DNA from: Prorocentrum cordatum
Lineage: Eukaryota; Sar; Dinophyceae; Prorocentrales; Prorocentraceae
Direction: 5' to 3'
Assembly: GCA_963575745.1 (NCBI GenBank)
Contig: CAUYUJ010005029.1
Span: 1-64,000, forward strand
DNA length: 64,000 bases
A program made the translations under genes and the position numbers. Position 1 is the first letter of the stretch; each line of letters opens with the position of its first letter. The notes beneath the pieces were generated by a model. That model was not told the origin of the DNA and made no database searches. It was given only the letters and a program-made list of their open reading frames with translations. Below, in pieces: positions 19,704 through 28,662 of this stretch.

Positions 19704-21752
19704 TGAAGTCGGGCCTGTCCCTCTACAGGAGGGATATATACAAAAATAGTAAAAAATCGTATGGGGACGATTTTTGGGGCATTTTTTGTTGGCCATTTTG
19801 GGGTATTGTTTGATTCTTTTTTATTCCCGGAAAGGGCGTCAGGCCCAGGGTTCTCTTTTAGTTGGTTTACCCCCGGTTTTGACTTGTTGAGGGCCGGTGA
19901 AATCATTCTGCGTAAATAACAAGGTAAAGTGCTGATTTGTTTTGATAAAGTGCGTTTCGTGCGTGCCCGCTCGAGGAAAGTGCGCCCCCCATCTCGGATC
20001 CTCGATAAAAAACGCGGTTTGCAGACCCCCGCTTTTTTTTGTAAAAAAGAAGGTGCGGAGCGTTTTTCGCAGAATCCTCGACAAATAACTGGGTCTGGAG
20101 CCCCGACCGCGACGCGGAAAAGCGCCCCGCGCGCAGGAATTCCGAGGATGTCTCGCGCGTGCCGCGTCCCGCGCGCAGGAATTTCGATGATGTCTCGACT
20201 AATTCGCTTGTTTGTCCGGATTTCTTAGAATTTTGCCAGGATGTCTCGAGCGAAACGCGGTTCTTTTAAATAATTTGTTGAGGATGTCTCGAGCGAAACG
20301 CTGGTTTTGCAAAATTTGGGGATGTCTCGAGCTGGGGCTTCGTGGGGGGCCAGAATTCAGAGGATCTCTCATGCGAAATGCTTGCTTTCGTGTCCCGCTC
20401 GCAGGAATTCCAAGGATGTCTCGCGCGGGCCGCGTCCCGCGCGCAGGAATTTCGAGGATGTCTCAACTAATTCGTTTGTTGTGTCAGGATTTCTTAGACT
20501 TTTGGCAGGATGTCTCGAGCGAAACGCTTGTTTTTCATAATTTGTTGAGGATGTCTCGAGCGAAACGCTGGTTGTGCAAAATTGGAGGGATGTCTCGAGC
20601 GGGTGCCTCGTGGGGGGCCAGAATTCAGAGGATGTCTCAGGCGAAATGCTTGTTTTCACGTCCCGCTCGCAGGAATTCCGAGGTTGTCTCGCGCGTGCCG
20701 CGTCCCGCGCGCAGGGATTTTGAGGATGTCTAAACTCATTAGTTTGTTTAGCGAGGATTCCTTGGGATTTTGGCAGGATGAGCGAAACGCTTGTTTTTCA
20801 TAATTTGTTGAGGATGTCTCGAGCGAAACGCTGGTTTTGCCAAATTTGGGGATGTCTCGAGTGGGGGTCTCGCGGGGGGTCAGAATTCAGAGGATGTCTC
20901 AGGCGAAATGCTTGTTTTCACGTCCCGCTCGCAGGAATTCCGAGGTTGTCTCGCGCGTGCCGCGTCCCGCGCGCAGGAATTTCGAGGATGTCTAGACTAA
21001 TTCGTTTGTTCAGCGAGGATCTCTCGGGATTTTGACAGGATGTCTCGAGCGAAATGTTTGTTTTTCATAGTTTGTTGAGGATGTCTCGAGCGAAACGCTG
21101 GATTTGCAAAATTTGGGGATGTCTCGAGTGGGCGTCTCGCAGGTGGCCAGAATTCAGAGGATGTCTTTGGCGAAATGTTGTTTTCACGTCCCGCTCGCAG
21201 GGATTCCGAGGATGTCTCGCGCGTGCCGCGTCCCGCGCGTAGGAATTTCTGATGATTTTGACAGGATGTCTCGAGCGAAACGCTTGTCCCCAGCACGTTC
21301 CGTAGCGCGTCCCCTTGGCACGTCCCGCGGTGCGTTCCCATGGCACGTCCCCTGGCACGTCGCCTGGCGCATCCCTTGGGACGTTTCGCGGCGCGTCCTC
21401 CTGGCATGTCCCGTTGTCCATTAGCTCTGGGGCAGCTACTATGTGTTCAGGCAGCTCGAGCTTAAGATCCAGATCAGTTCGGTCAGGACTCGGATGCAAA
21501 GGAGGACTCGATCCACGAGGCTATAGAGCACAATCGCGCCATGGCACATCGCAATTCAGCACGGCGCAGCACAGCACAGCCCTCGGCAGGGTACATCAAG
21601 ATCGATACCTTCAGCATTGCATTTGCCCGTCACCCAATCAGGTGTCTTTGAAAACGCTGCCATGTGTTACAGTTCTATATTCCTTTCCGGGTTCGTGGAT
21701 AGATCATGCTTTTCTTGCAAAATCCCCCTTTAGGGGGACAGGCCCGACTTAA
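19704..21752. mobile_element. M-family element M3, split by element C3
   Basis: The left end reads TGAAGTCGGGCCTGTCCCTC and the right end is the complement of TTAAGTCGGGCCTGTCCCCC. The flanks CTCTATCC (19,696-19,703) and ATCTATCC (21,753-21,760) match at 7 of 8 positions. The interior resumes after C3 with CTTTTCTTGCAAAATCCCCC. Confidence 0.88.
19826..21708 (+). mobile_element. C-family composite element C3 (interior A), inside M3
   Basis: Starts CCCGGAAAGGGCGTCAGGCC and ends CCTTTCCGGGTTCGTGGATA..CATG. Unusually long run of TCTCGAGCG modules (20,140-21,290: about four blocks, each containing GCAGGAATTCCGAGG and TTTGTTGAGGATG words), then a short TGGCACGTCCC array and a single 3' block (about 21,405-21,708). 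Confidence 0.82.
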
Positions 21753-21980
21753 ATCTATCCATTCCTTTCGTTCCTGTGCGGAGGCTGCGCTCACGTTTCC
21801 ACCTTGTCCACGTTCTGATCCTTGAGAAAAATTTATCGGCGGGAGCTGCGTGCATCTCGGGGCTGCGGAGTCGCCAGACGTACACCCGGCCACTCTGGAA
21901 CCACCGAGCTCACGTGCGCATGCACAAGCTTATGGGACCGACGGAACAAAAGGGGACTTTACAAATCGTTCTCTGGAAGG

Positions 21981-22168
21981 TACTCCAGATTTCGTAATAA
22001 AGGGAGGGGGGTCTCATTTCGGGGGGGGGTCTCTTCCAGGCCGTCTTGGAGGGCCTGGGGGGGTCTGGGGACGATATTTTGGCGGGTTCTCCCACGGGGG
22101 GGGGGGTCTGAAATGGCTTGTCTTGGAGGGTCCAGACCCCCCTCCCTTTTATTGCGACATCTGGAGTA
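21981..22168. mobile_element. Second MITE-like family (N), copy 1
   Basis: A 188-bp element with inverted ends: TACTCCAGATTTCGTAATAA on the left and the complement of TACTCCAGATGTCGCAATAA on the right, extending into G-rich arms. It is flanked by a 19-bp direct repeat with one mismatch (21,962-21,980 and 22,169-22,187, containing TCGTTCTCTGGAAGG). No coding capacity. A truncated copy in the opposite orientation lies at 38,067-38,170. Confidence 0.82.
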
Positions 22169-22252
22169 CAAGTCGTTCTCTGGAAGGCAGTCGAGGTGAG
22201 CTCTTCAGCCCTCGACGTGCCAAAAGCGGGCTTCCCGCGGCGCTCCCCCACA

Positions 22253-22400
22253 TTCAGGAGAGGAAAAAACACACAGACACAATTAATCGTCGATTCCCAG
22301 GAAAATATGGGAAAATATGGGTCGTGGGGGGGAAGACAGAAACCCAGAAAACATGGGAAAATATGGGGAAGCTTTTTATTTGTGTGTAGTTGTTTGTATG
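22253..22400 (+). repeat. ACACAGACACAATT / GGGAAAATATGGGG dispersed repeat, copy 1
   Basis: Carries GGAAAAAACACACAGACACA, CGATTCCCAGGAAAATATGG, ACAGAAACCCAGAAAACATG and GGGAAAATATGGGGAA. Other copies are at 24,278-24,425 and 28,130-28,245. Confidence 0.8.
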
Positions 22401-22524
22401 TCCTGGGGCCCCTTCACACATGTTGGACCGAGAGGTCTGATGTGCTCTTGAGCTCGTCCACTGCGCGGGCCCCGGAGCTCTCGCTCCACGCCGGAGGGAC
22501 CGTCCTCTCGCCCTGGGCCTTTTG

Positions 22525-22655
22525 GCACCGCTCGGACGTGTGCCATTTTCCTTCGGCCAGGACCGTCGAGGAGCATCCCTGATCAAATTTGGCGAAACAA
22601 CCACGCGCGAAACCGAAAACAGCACAGGAAATGGACGTCCAAGCGATGGCGAGTG
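22525..22655 (+). repeat. R dispersed repeat copy beside C4
   Basis: CGCTCGGACGTGTGCC, GACCGTCGAGGAGCATCCCT, TTTGGCGAAACAACCACGCG and ATGGACGTCCAAGCGATGGC in the standard R order. Element C4 follows 11 bp later at a T-run. Confidence 0.8.
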
Positions 22656-22665
22656 GACCGTTTTT

Positions 22666-24224
22666 CCCGGAAAGGGCGTGGGCCCAGGGTTCTCTTTTAG
22701 TTTGTAAACTTAATCCCCCGGTGCCTGCTTGAAGGAGGCCGGCGAATTGCCGGCGAATTTTTTCCCTGATAAATAACGAGGTCGAAGGAGGCCGGCGAAT
22801 TAAAATTTGAGGATGTCTCGAGCGAAACGCTTGTTTTTGAAATCCCGATCGATAAATCACAGGGTGCGGGCCACTTTTTCGTGTGTTGAGGATGTCTCGA
22901 GCGAAACGCTTGCTCCGCAGAGTTTGCCGAGGATGTCTCGAGCGAAACGCTTGTTTTGCAGAGCCGACCGCGACGCGGAAAAGCGCCCCGCGCGAAGGAA
23001 TTTCGATGATGTCTCGACTAATTCCTTTGTTTTTGTACGATTTCCTGGAATTTTGGCAGGATGTCTCGAGCGAAATGCACGACCCCACCCTAGCACGACC
23101 ATACCCCAGCACGACCACACCCCAGCACGACCAGACCCCAGCACGACCCCACCCCAGCACGACCCCACCCCAGCACGACCATACCCCAGCACGACCACAC
23201 CCCAGCACGACCCGACCCCAGCACGACCCTACCCCAGCAAGACCACACCCCAGCACGACCACACCCCAGCACGACCTCACCACAGCACGACCACGCCCCA
23301 GCACGACCACGCCCCAGCACGACCACGCCCCAGCACGACCACCCCCAGCACGACCACCCCCCCAGCACGACCACCCCCCAGCACGACCACCCCCCAGCAC
23401 GACCACACCCCAGCACGACCACTCCCCAGCACGACCACACCCCAGCACGACCACACCCCAGCACGACCACACCCCAGCACGACCCGATCGATAAATCACA
23501 GGGTGCGGAGCACCCCAGCACGAACCCACCCCAGCACGACCCCACCCCAGCACGACCCCACCCCAGCACGACCACGCCCCAGCATGACCACACCCCAGCA
23601 CGACCACACCCCAGCACGACCACTCCCCAGCACGACCCCACCCCAGCACGACCCCACCCTAGCACGACCACACCCCAGCACGACCACACCCCAGCACGAC
23701 CCCACCCCAGCACGATCACACCCCAGCACGACCCCACCCCAGCAAGACCACACCCCAGCACGACCGCACCCCAGCACGACCTTACCACAGCACGACCACA
23801 CCCCAGCACGACCACGCCCCAGCACGACCACGCCCCAGCACGACCACGCCCCAGCACGACCACGCCCCAGCACGACCACCCCCCAGCACGACCACCCCCC
23901 CAGCACGACCACCCCCCAGCACGACCACCCCCCAGCACGACCACACCCCAGCACGACCACTCCCCAGCACGACCACACCGCCTTGGTTGAGTGGTTGCCT
24001 GTCGTCGTGGAATGTTTCGTGGGGTGTCTCGTGGAATGTTTCGCGGGGTGTCTCGTGAAATGTTTCGTGAGGTGTCTCGTGGAATGTTTCGTGAGGTGTC
24101 TCGTGGGCTGTTTCGTGAGGTGTCTCGTGGGATGTTTCGTGAGGTGTTGCCCAGTTGGGTATCATGAAAACGTGTCCATGCTCCACATGTCTATATCCCT
24201 TTCCGGGTTCGTGGGTCCATCATG
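22666..24224 (+). mobile_element. C-family composite element C4 (interior B)
   Basis: Same start (CCCGGAAAGGGCGTGGGCCC), paired GAAGGAGGCCGGCGAAT repeats (22,731 and 22,783) and TCTCGAGCG modules as interior-A elements. It then carries a 16-bp AGCACGACCACACCCC array (23,080-23,980), broken once at 23,485-23,512 by a GATCGATAAATCACAGGGTG word. A 24-bp GGAATGTTTCGTGAGGTGTC array (23,985-24,150) follows, then a 3' end related to the A type (TATATCCCTTTCCGGGTTCG..CATG). Confidence 0.82.
23080..23980 (+). repeat. 16-bp AGCACGACCACACCCC array
   Basis: About 55 units differing mainly at two positions (ACC/ACG/CCC). Stop-free in several frames, giving apparent Pro/Ser/Thr/His-rich or Gly/Trp/Cys-rich ORFs that are artefacts. 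Confidence 0.95.
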
Positions 24225-24277
24225 TTTGGGAGCCCTGGGGCCCGTAGCGACAAGGGGCTCCCGTTTTCGTGCGTTCG

Positions 24278-24425
24278 TCAGGAGGGGAAAAAACACAGAG
24301 ACACAGTTCATCGGCGATTCCCAGAAAAGACAGGAACATATGGGAAGTGGGGGGGGGGAGACAAAAACCCAGAACATATGGGAAAATGTGGGGAATCTTT
24401 TTATTTGTGTGTATTTATTTGTGTA
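24278..24425 (+). repeat. ACACAGACACAATT / GGGAAAATATGGGG repeat, copy 2
   Basis: Same ordered words as 22,253-22,400 (GAAAAAACACAGAGACACAG, CGATTCCCAG, CAAAAACCCAGAACATATGG). Confidence 0.75.
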
Positions 24426-24599
24426 TCCCAGTTCCCCTTCAGGACTGTCCTCTCGCCCTGGACAGTTTCTGGAGCCCTGGGGCCCGAAGCGACAAGAGGC
24501 TCCCGTCTTCGTGCGTTCAGGACGTTTGGGGGCTGGGTTCGGGGGCCGGTGTCATCGTCCCTTTCGGTAGCAAATCATGGGAGCACTGCGTGCCCTCGA

Positions 24600-24960
24600 G
24601 CTCGAAGCTGAGCTCCTGAGATGCATTCTCGTCGACCAGCGTCTGGTCATCGATGAGATGCCACCAGTTTGGCGTCAATCAGCGTCGGCTTGCGTCGATT
24701 AGCGTCGATTTGCGTCGGTTCGCAAGAGTGAAGTCGGGCGTGTCCCTCTACAGGAGGACTCATCAAAAATAGTTTGAAAAATAGTCCGGGCACGATTTTT
24801 CGACTATTTGGACTATTTGGAAGATTTCTTCATTTGTTTCCTTCAAAATCCGCCTGTAGGGGGACATGCCCGACCTAACGCAAGAGCCAACACGATGGTA
24901 TGGGGGGCACCCATGAGTTGCCGCAGAAATCCCCTGGACCTCTCTTGACGCGCTTTTTGG
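24600..24960 (+). repeat. Dispersed repeat P, filled copy carrying M4
   Basis: Words GCATTCTCGTCGACCAGCGT, CATCGATGAGA, TTTGGCGTC, AGCGTCGATT, then M4, then CAAGAGCCAACACGATGGTA and CACCCATGAGTTGCCGCAGA. The same words run without interruption at 62,925-63,060. Confidence 0.85.
24729..24878. mobile_element. M-family element M4, shortest intact copy
   Basis: 150 bp. Left end TGAAGTCGGGCGTGTCCCTC; right end the complement of TTAGGTCGGGCATGTCCCCC. Exact 8-bp duplication CGCAAGAG at 24,721-24,728 and 24,879-24,886. Interior with AAAAATAGT / GACTATTT symmetry. A sister locus without the insertion exists at about 62,996-63,015. Confidence 0.93.
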
Positions 24961-25620
24961 CTAGGCTTTCGAGGGGAATCCGGCCGCGGCGGCGAGCTTC
25001 ATGAGGTCCCCAAAGCCTCGAATTCTCGAATTCTCGACCCTCGATCCTCGATCCCCAAAGCCCCAAAGCTTCGATGTTCGGCCTCGTCGTCATCGTGCCT
25101 GATGCCATCAAGAGTGCGACGGCGAACGGCGACGACGATGACGGCGAAGAGTCGCGATGACGACGGCGAAGAGCGGATACCTCGTCGACCTCGTCGTGAC
25201 GACGACGTCGACGACGACGACGATTGACGATGCCCCCAGACCTCGACCCTCGACCCTCGATCCTCTGGGTCCACACCCTCGATCCTGCGCGCGGAAGGGC
25301 CTCGTGGTGGGCTGGCAGGCTGTGAGAGGAGTGCACGTGATGCGTCGCGGTCGCCCCTCTGCCCCCTCCTCCGCCCTCTCCAAGACAGGAGCAAAAAGCT
25401 CGATGTCCTGCACGCGGAGGGGCGTCGGGGAGGGCGCGCGGTGCCGCGGGCGGGCCGGGCGGCCGCTGGGGCGTGCCCTCGCGCGGAGGGGAGGGCAGGG
25501 GGGGGACGGGCCGCTCTCGGGGGCAGTGACAAGGGGGGCAGAACGACGCGAAGATCGGGACAAAATCGGATCGGGATAACTCGAAATCTCTGAGAATCGG
25601 CGGGTTTGGAGGGTGTGTTG
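24961..25620. other. Unassigned stretch with TCGACCC and CGACGACG words
   Basis: 25,020-25,065 and 25,236-25,285 hold degenerate TCGA(C/T)CC(T) repeats; 25,180-25,230 is a short GACGACG tract. Open frames on both strands are Arg/Ser-rich and not recognised. Confidence 0.45.
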
Positions 25621-25627
25621 GGCGCCG

Positions 25628-25681
25628 CGGCCGCTCCAGAGCGTTCCGGAACGCTCTGAGAGCGCTCCGGGACGCTCTGGA
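25628..25681. repeat. AGAGCGTTCCGGAACGCTCT palindrome cluster
   Basis: 25,629-25,650 is a perfect 22-bp palindrome, followed at once by a second, imperfect copy (AGAGCGCTCCGGGACGCTCT). Confidence 0.8.
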
Positions 25682-25689
25682 TCGATTTA

Positions 25690-26005
25690 TCCCGATCCTA
25701 GCCCTGTTTTAGGGGGGGTGGCGGGAGGCACAGAGTGAGCGGCTCGAAGAAGGAGCACCGACTTTCCAGAAACGGGCTCGGTCGTTCCTGAGGCTTGCAC
25801 GCGTTGCTTATCGTTCCCTGTGCGTTCTTCCTTGTTCATCGTTCCCTGTGCGTTCTCTTCCTTGGTATAAAAAAAGGACTTCGCTCCTTCTTTATCGTTC
25901 CTTGGGTCGGGCCGATGACTGCAGGGGGGGGATGCATCGACCCCCAATCGCCCATGGATCGCCGATGGCCGAGGAGATCGTCTTGCGATAAATGCGGGAC
26001 GGGGA
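25690..26005. other. Unassigned stretch, no gene seen
   Basis: Contains two copies of CGTTCCCTGTGCGTTCT(T)CC (about 25,809 and 25,840). No gene is supported. Confidence 0.4.
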
Positions 26006-26008
26006 AAG

Positions 26009-26178
26009 GACCACAGCCACTGCTTCTTGTTTGCGCCGCCTTCCAGCCGGCCGAAAAATGAAGCAGTGGTTGTGGTCATTTCCCTGGTGCCAGGCTCAAC
26101 GAAAGTGACCACAACCACTGCTTTGTTTCTGCGGGCTGGAAGGCGGCAACAAAAGAAAGCAGTGGCTGTGGCCGTTTT
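26009..26178. repeat. Nested inverted repeat (palindrome of palindromes)
   Basis: The left half (about 26,009-26,085) and right half (about 26,102-26,178) are diverged reverse complements centred on CTGGTGCCAG. Within each half, a CCACAGCCACTGCTT word pairs with an AAGCAGTGGTTGTGG word. The region could therefore fold either as one long hairpin or as two side-by-side hairpins. Confidence 0.82.
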
Positions 26179-26179
26179 C

Positions 26180-26704
26180 ACGCACCGCAATGAAACAGTC
26201 ACGCGCGAGGTCGAAGCATGCACGGGGAATGGACGTCCGAGCGATGGCGAGAGGTACTAGGTGCCCTTTTTGTTCCGGCGGGGGGCATCGAGGGGCATGT
26301 AGGATCGTTTTTCGAAAGCATGCGCGCACGAGACCGATACGTGCATGCACGGGGCGTGGACGTCCGACCGATGGCGAGAGGCACTACAGGCCTCGGAACA
26401 AATTAGCGAACACATGCCACGTTCATCCGTCAACGCCTCCCCCTCCCCCCAATGTTCAAAGTTGGCGGTAGGTCGGATGAGATGCACTTCGACCGCAGTC
26501 TCCCCCGCGCGTGCCAACATTGAATTTGGGGGGGAGGGGGAGTGTTCACTAATTGTTTCCCTCTACCGTAGGTGCCCTTGTTGTCGGTGGTGGACCCTCG
26601 AGGAGCATATTGGGTCGCCTTGCGACAAGATCCACGCACGTGATCGAAACGTGCACGGGGCACGGGCGTCTGAGCGACGGCGCGAGGTATTACAGGCTTT
26701 TTTT
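26180..26704 (+). repeat. R repeat, tandem array (left of C5)
   Basis: Units of about 120-130 bp carrying CGAGGAGCAT..GGATCG, CGCACGAGA(C/T)CGA, GCATGCACGGGGCGTGGACG and GCGATGGCGAGAGGTACTA. Units run at 26,180-26,390 and 26,575-26,704; the region between (26,395-26,575) holds two AATGTTCAAAGTTGGC/ACATTGAATTTGGG-like words facing each other. The array resumes after C5 at 27,863. Confidence 0.75.
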
Positions 26705-27862
26705 CCCGGAAAGGGCATAGGCCCAGGGTTCTCTTTTAGTATGTAAACATATCCCCCGTGCCCAACTTGAAGGAGGCCGGCGGATTCTTTCCCTGATAAA
26801 TATCGAGGTCGAAGGAGGCCGGCGGATTAAAATTTGAGGATGTCTCAGGCGAAACGCTTGTTTTTGAAATCCCGATCGATAAATCACAGGGTCGGGCCAC
26901 CTCAGCACAACCACACCCCAGCACGACCACACCCCAGCACGACCACGCCCCAGCACGACCACGCCCCAGCACGACCACACCCCAGCACCACCACACCCCA
27001 GCACGACCACACCCCAGCACGACCACACCCCAGCACGATCACACCCCCCAGCACGACCCGATCGATAAATCACAGGGTGCGACCACCCCAGCACGACCAC
27101 ACCCCAGCACCACCACACCCCAGCACGACTCCACCCCAGCACGACCACGCCCCAGCACGACCGCACCCCAGCACGACCACACCCCAGCACGACCCCACCC
27201 TAGCACGACCCCACCCCAGCACGACCCCACCCTAGCACGACCACACCCCAGCACGACCACCCCCCAGCACGACCCCACCCCAGCACGACCACCACCCCAG
27301 CACGACCACCCCAGCACGACCACACCCCAGCACGACCCGACCCCAGACACCCACCCCAGCAAGACCACACCCCAGCACCACACCCACAGCACGACCTCAT
27401 CACAGCACGACCACACCCCAGCACGACCACGCCCCAGCACGACCACGCCCCAGCACGACCACGCACGACCCCCCCCAGCCACCCCCCCCCAGCACCACCA
27501 CCCCCCCCAGCACGACCACCACCCCAGCACGACCACACCCCAGCACGACCACACCCCAGCACGACCCCACCCCAGCACGACCACACCCAGTCGCACCCCC
27601 GTGGAATGTTTCATGGGTGTCTGGTTGAGTGGTAGCCTGTCGTCGTGGAATGTTTCGTGGGGTGTCTCGTGGAATGTTTCGCGGGGTGTCTCGTGGAATG
27701 TTTCGTGAGGTGTCTCGTGGAATGTTTCGTGAGGTGTCTCGTGGGATGTTTCGCGGGGTGTCTCGTGGGATGTTTCGTGAGGTGTCGCCCAGGTGGGTAT
27801 CGTGAAAACGTGACCATGCTGCACATGTCTATATCCCTTTCCGGGTTCGTGGGTCCATCATG
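26705..27862 (+). mobile_element. C-family composite element C5 (interior B), inside an R unit
   Basis: Starts CCCGGAAAGGGCATAGGCCC; paired GAAGGAGGCCGGCGGATT repeats at 26,769 and 26,811; few TCTCGAGCG modules; 16-bp AGCACGACCACACCCC array to about 27,590 with degenerate stretches; 24-bp GGAATGTTTCGTGAGGTGTC array (27,600-27,785); ends CCTTTCCGGGTTCGTGGGTC..CATG. It lies in the T-run of an R unit: GAGGTATTACAGGC on the left and GGCGGTGGATCACCGAGGAG on the right are consecutive words in intact R units. Confidence 0.82.
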
Positions 27863-28120
27863 TTTCGGCGGTGGATCACCGAGGAGCATATTGGGTCGCC
27901 TTGCGACAATATCCACGCACGAGATCGAAGCATGCACGGGGCGTGGACGTCTGAGCGACGGCGCGAGGTACTGCGTGCCCTTCTTTTTCTGGCGGTGGAC
28001 CCTCGAGGAGCATGTTGGATCGCCTTGCGAAAACAAAACACACACACACACACGCGTGCTTCGACGGGACCACCGAGGAGCCTCTTGGACCGTCCTGGGA
28101 AACAATGCGCAAGCACGGGG
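27863..28120 (+). repeat. R repeat, tandem array (right of C5)
   Basis: Two more R units (GGCGGTGGA, GAGGAGCATATTGGGTCGCC, GCATGCACGGGGCGTGGACG). The second is diverged and carries a short (CA)n tract at about 28,038-28,053. Confidence 0.75.
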
Positions 28121-28129
28121 CATGGACTC

Positions 28130-28245
28130 AGGAGGGGAAACAGCACGCAGACACAATTCATCGTCGACTCCCATGGGAAAATATGGGAAGGGGGGGGGAA
28201 GACGAAAACCCAGAACATGTGGGAAAATATGGGGAATCTTGTTCT
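28130..28245 (+). repeat. ACACAGACACAATT / GGGAAAATATGGGG repeat, copy 3
   Basis: GGGGAAACAGCACGCAGACA, CGTCGACTCCCATGGGAAAA, CGAAAACCCAGAACATGTGG and GAAAATATGGGGAATC. Confidence 0.75.
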
Positions 28246-28662
28246 TGTAGTGGCCCCCGGCCAGTGCCGCCGATCTGGGGCGATTCCGCTGCTGTCGGGG
28301 GCAGCCCAGCACGTCTCTGTTCCTCCTCCTCCTCCTCCTCCTCCTCCTCCTCCTCCTCCTCATCCTCTTCCCTCGTCACCGTCATCTTTTCCTTCCTGGT
28401 AGTCCTCGTCCCCATCTTGTGCCTCCCTCCGTGGGTGCCCAGGGGGAGACGGTTCAACAAAGGGACAGGAGTTAGGTGTTTCCCCCCCCCCCCCCCCCCC
28501 CACGCAGCGCATCTTTGATCAGATGGTCGCCATGCTGTGCACAGTGTTTCCTTTTGCGCCCACCTTCGTGACGGAACTACCCGATGCTTCGCACAGCAAG
28601 GAAGGCGCACGACGACGCGGTGTTGGGACGGGCAGACTTGAGCCTGGTAGACGCTGGCTCCA
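28246..28662. other. Unassigned stretch with (CCT)n and a C homopolymer
   Basis: 28,320-28,366 is (CCT)n; 28,481-28,501 is a C run of about 20. No gene is seen. Confidence 0.6.

Noticed and set aside
22414-24570. Gly/Trp/Cys-rich and Pro/Ser/Thr-rich frames over the 16-bp array (similar at 26.7-27.8 and 29.4-30.5 kb)
   Set aside because: By-products of AGCACGACCACACCCC repeats, open on both strands.
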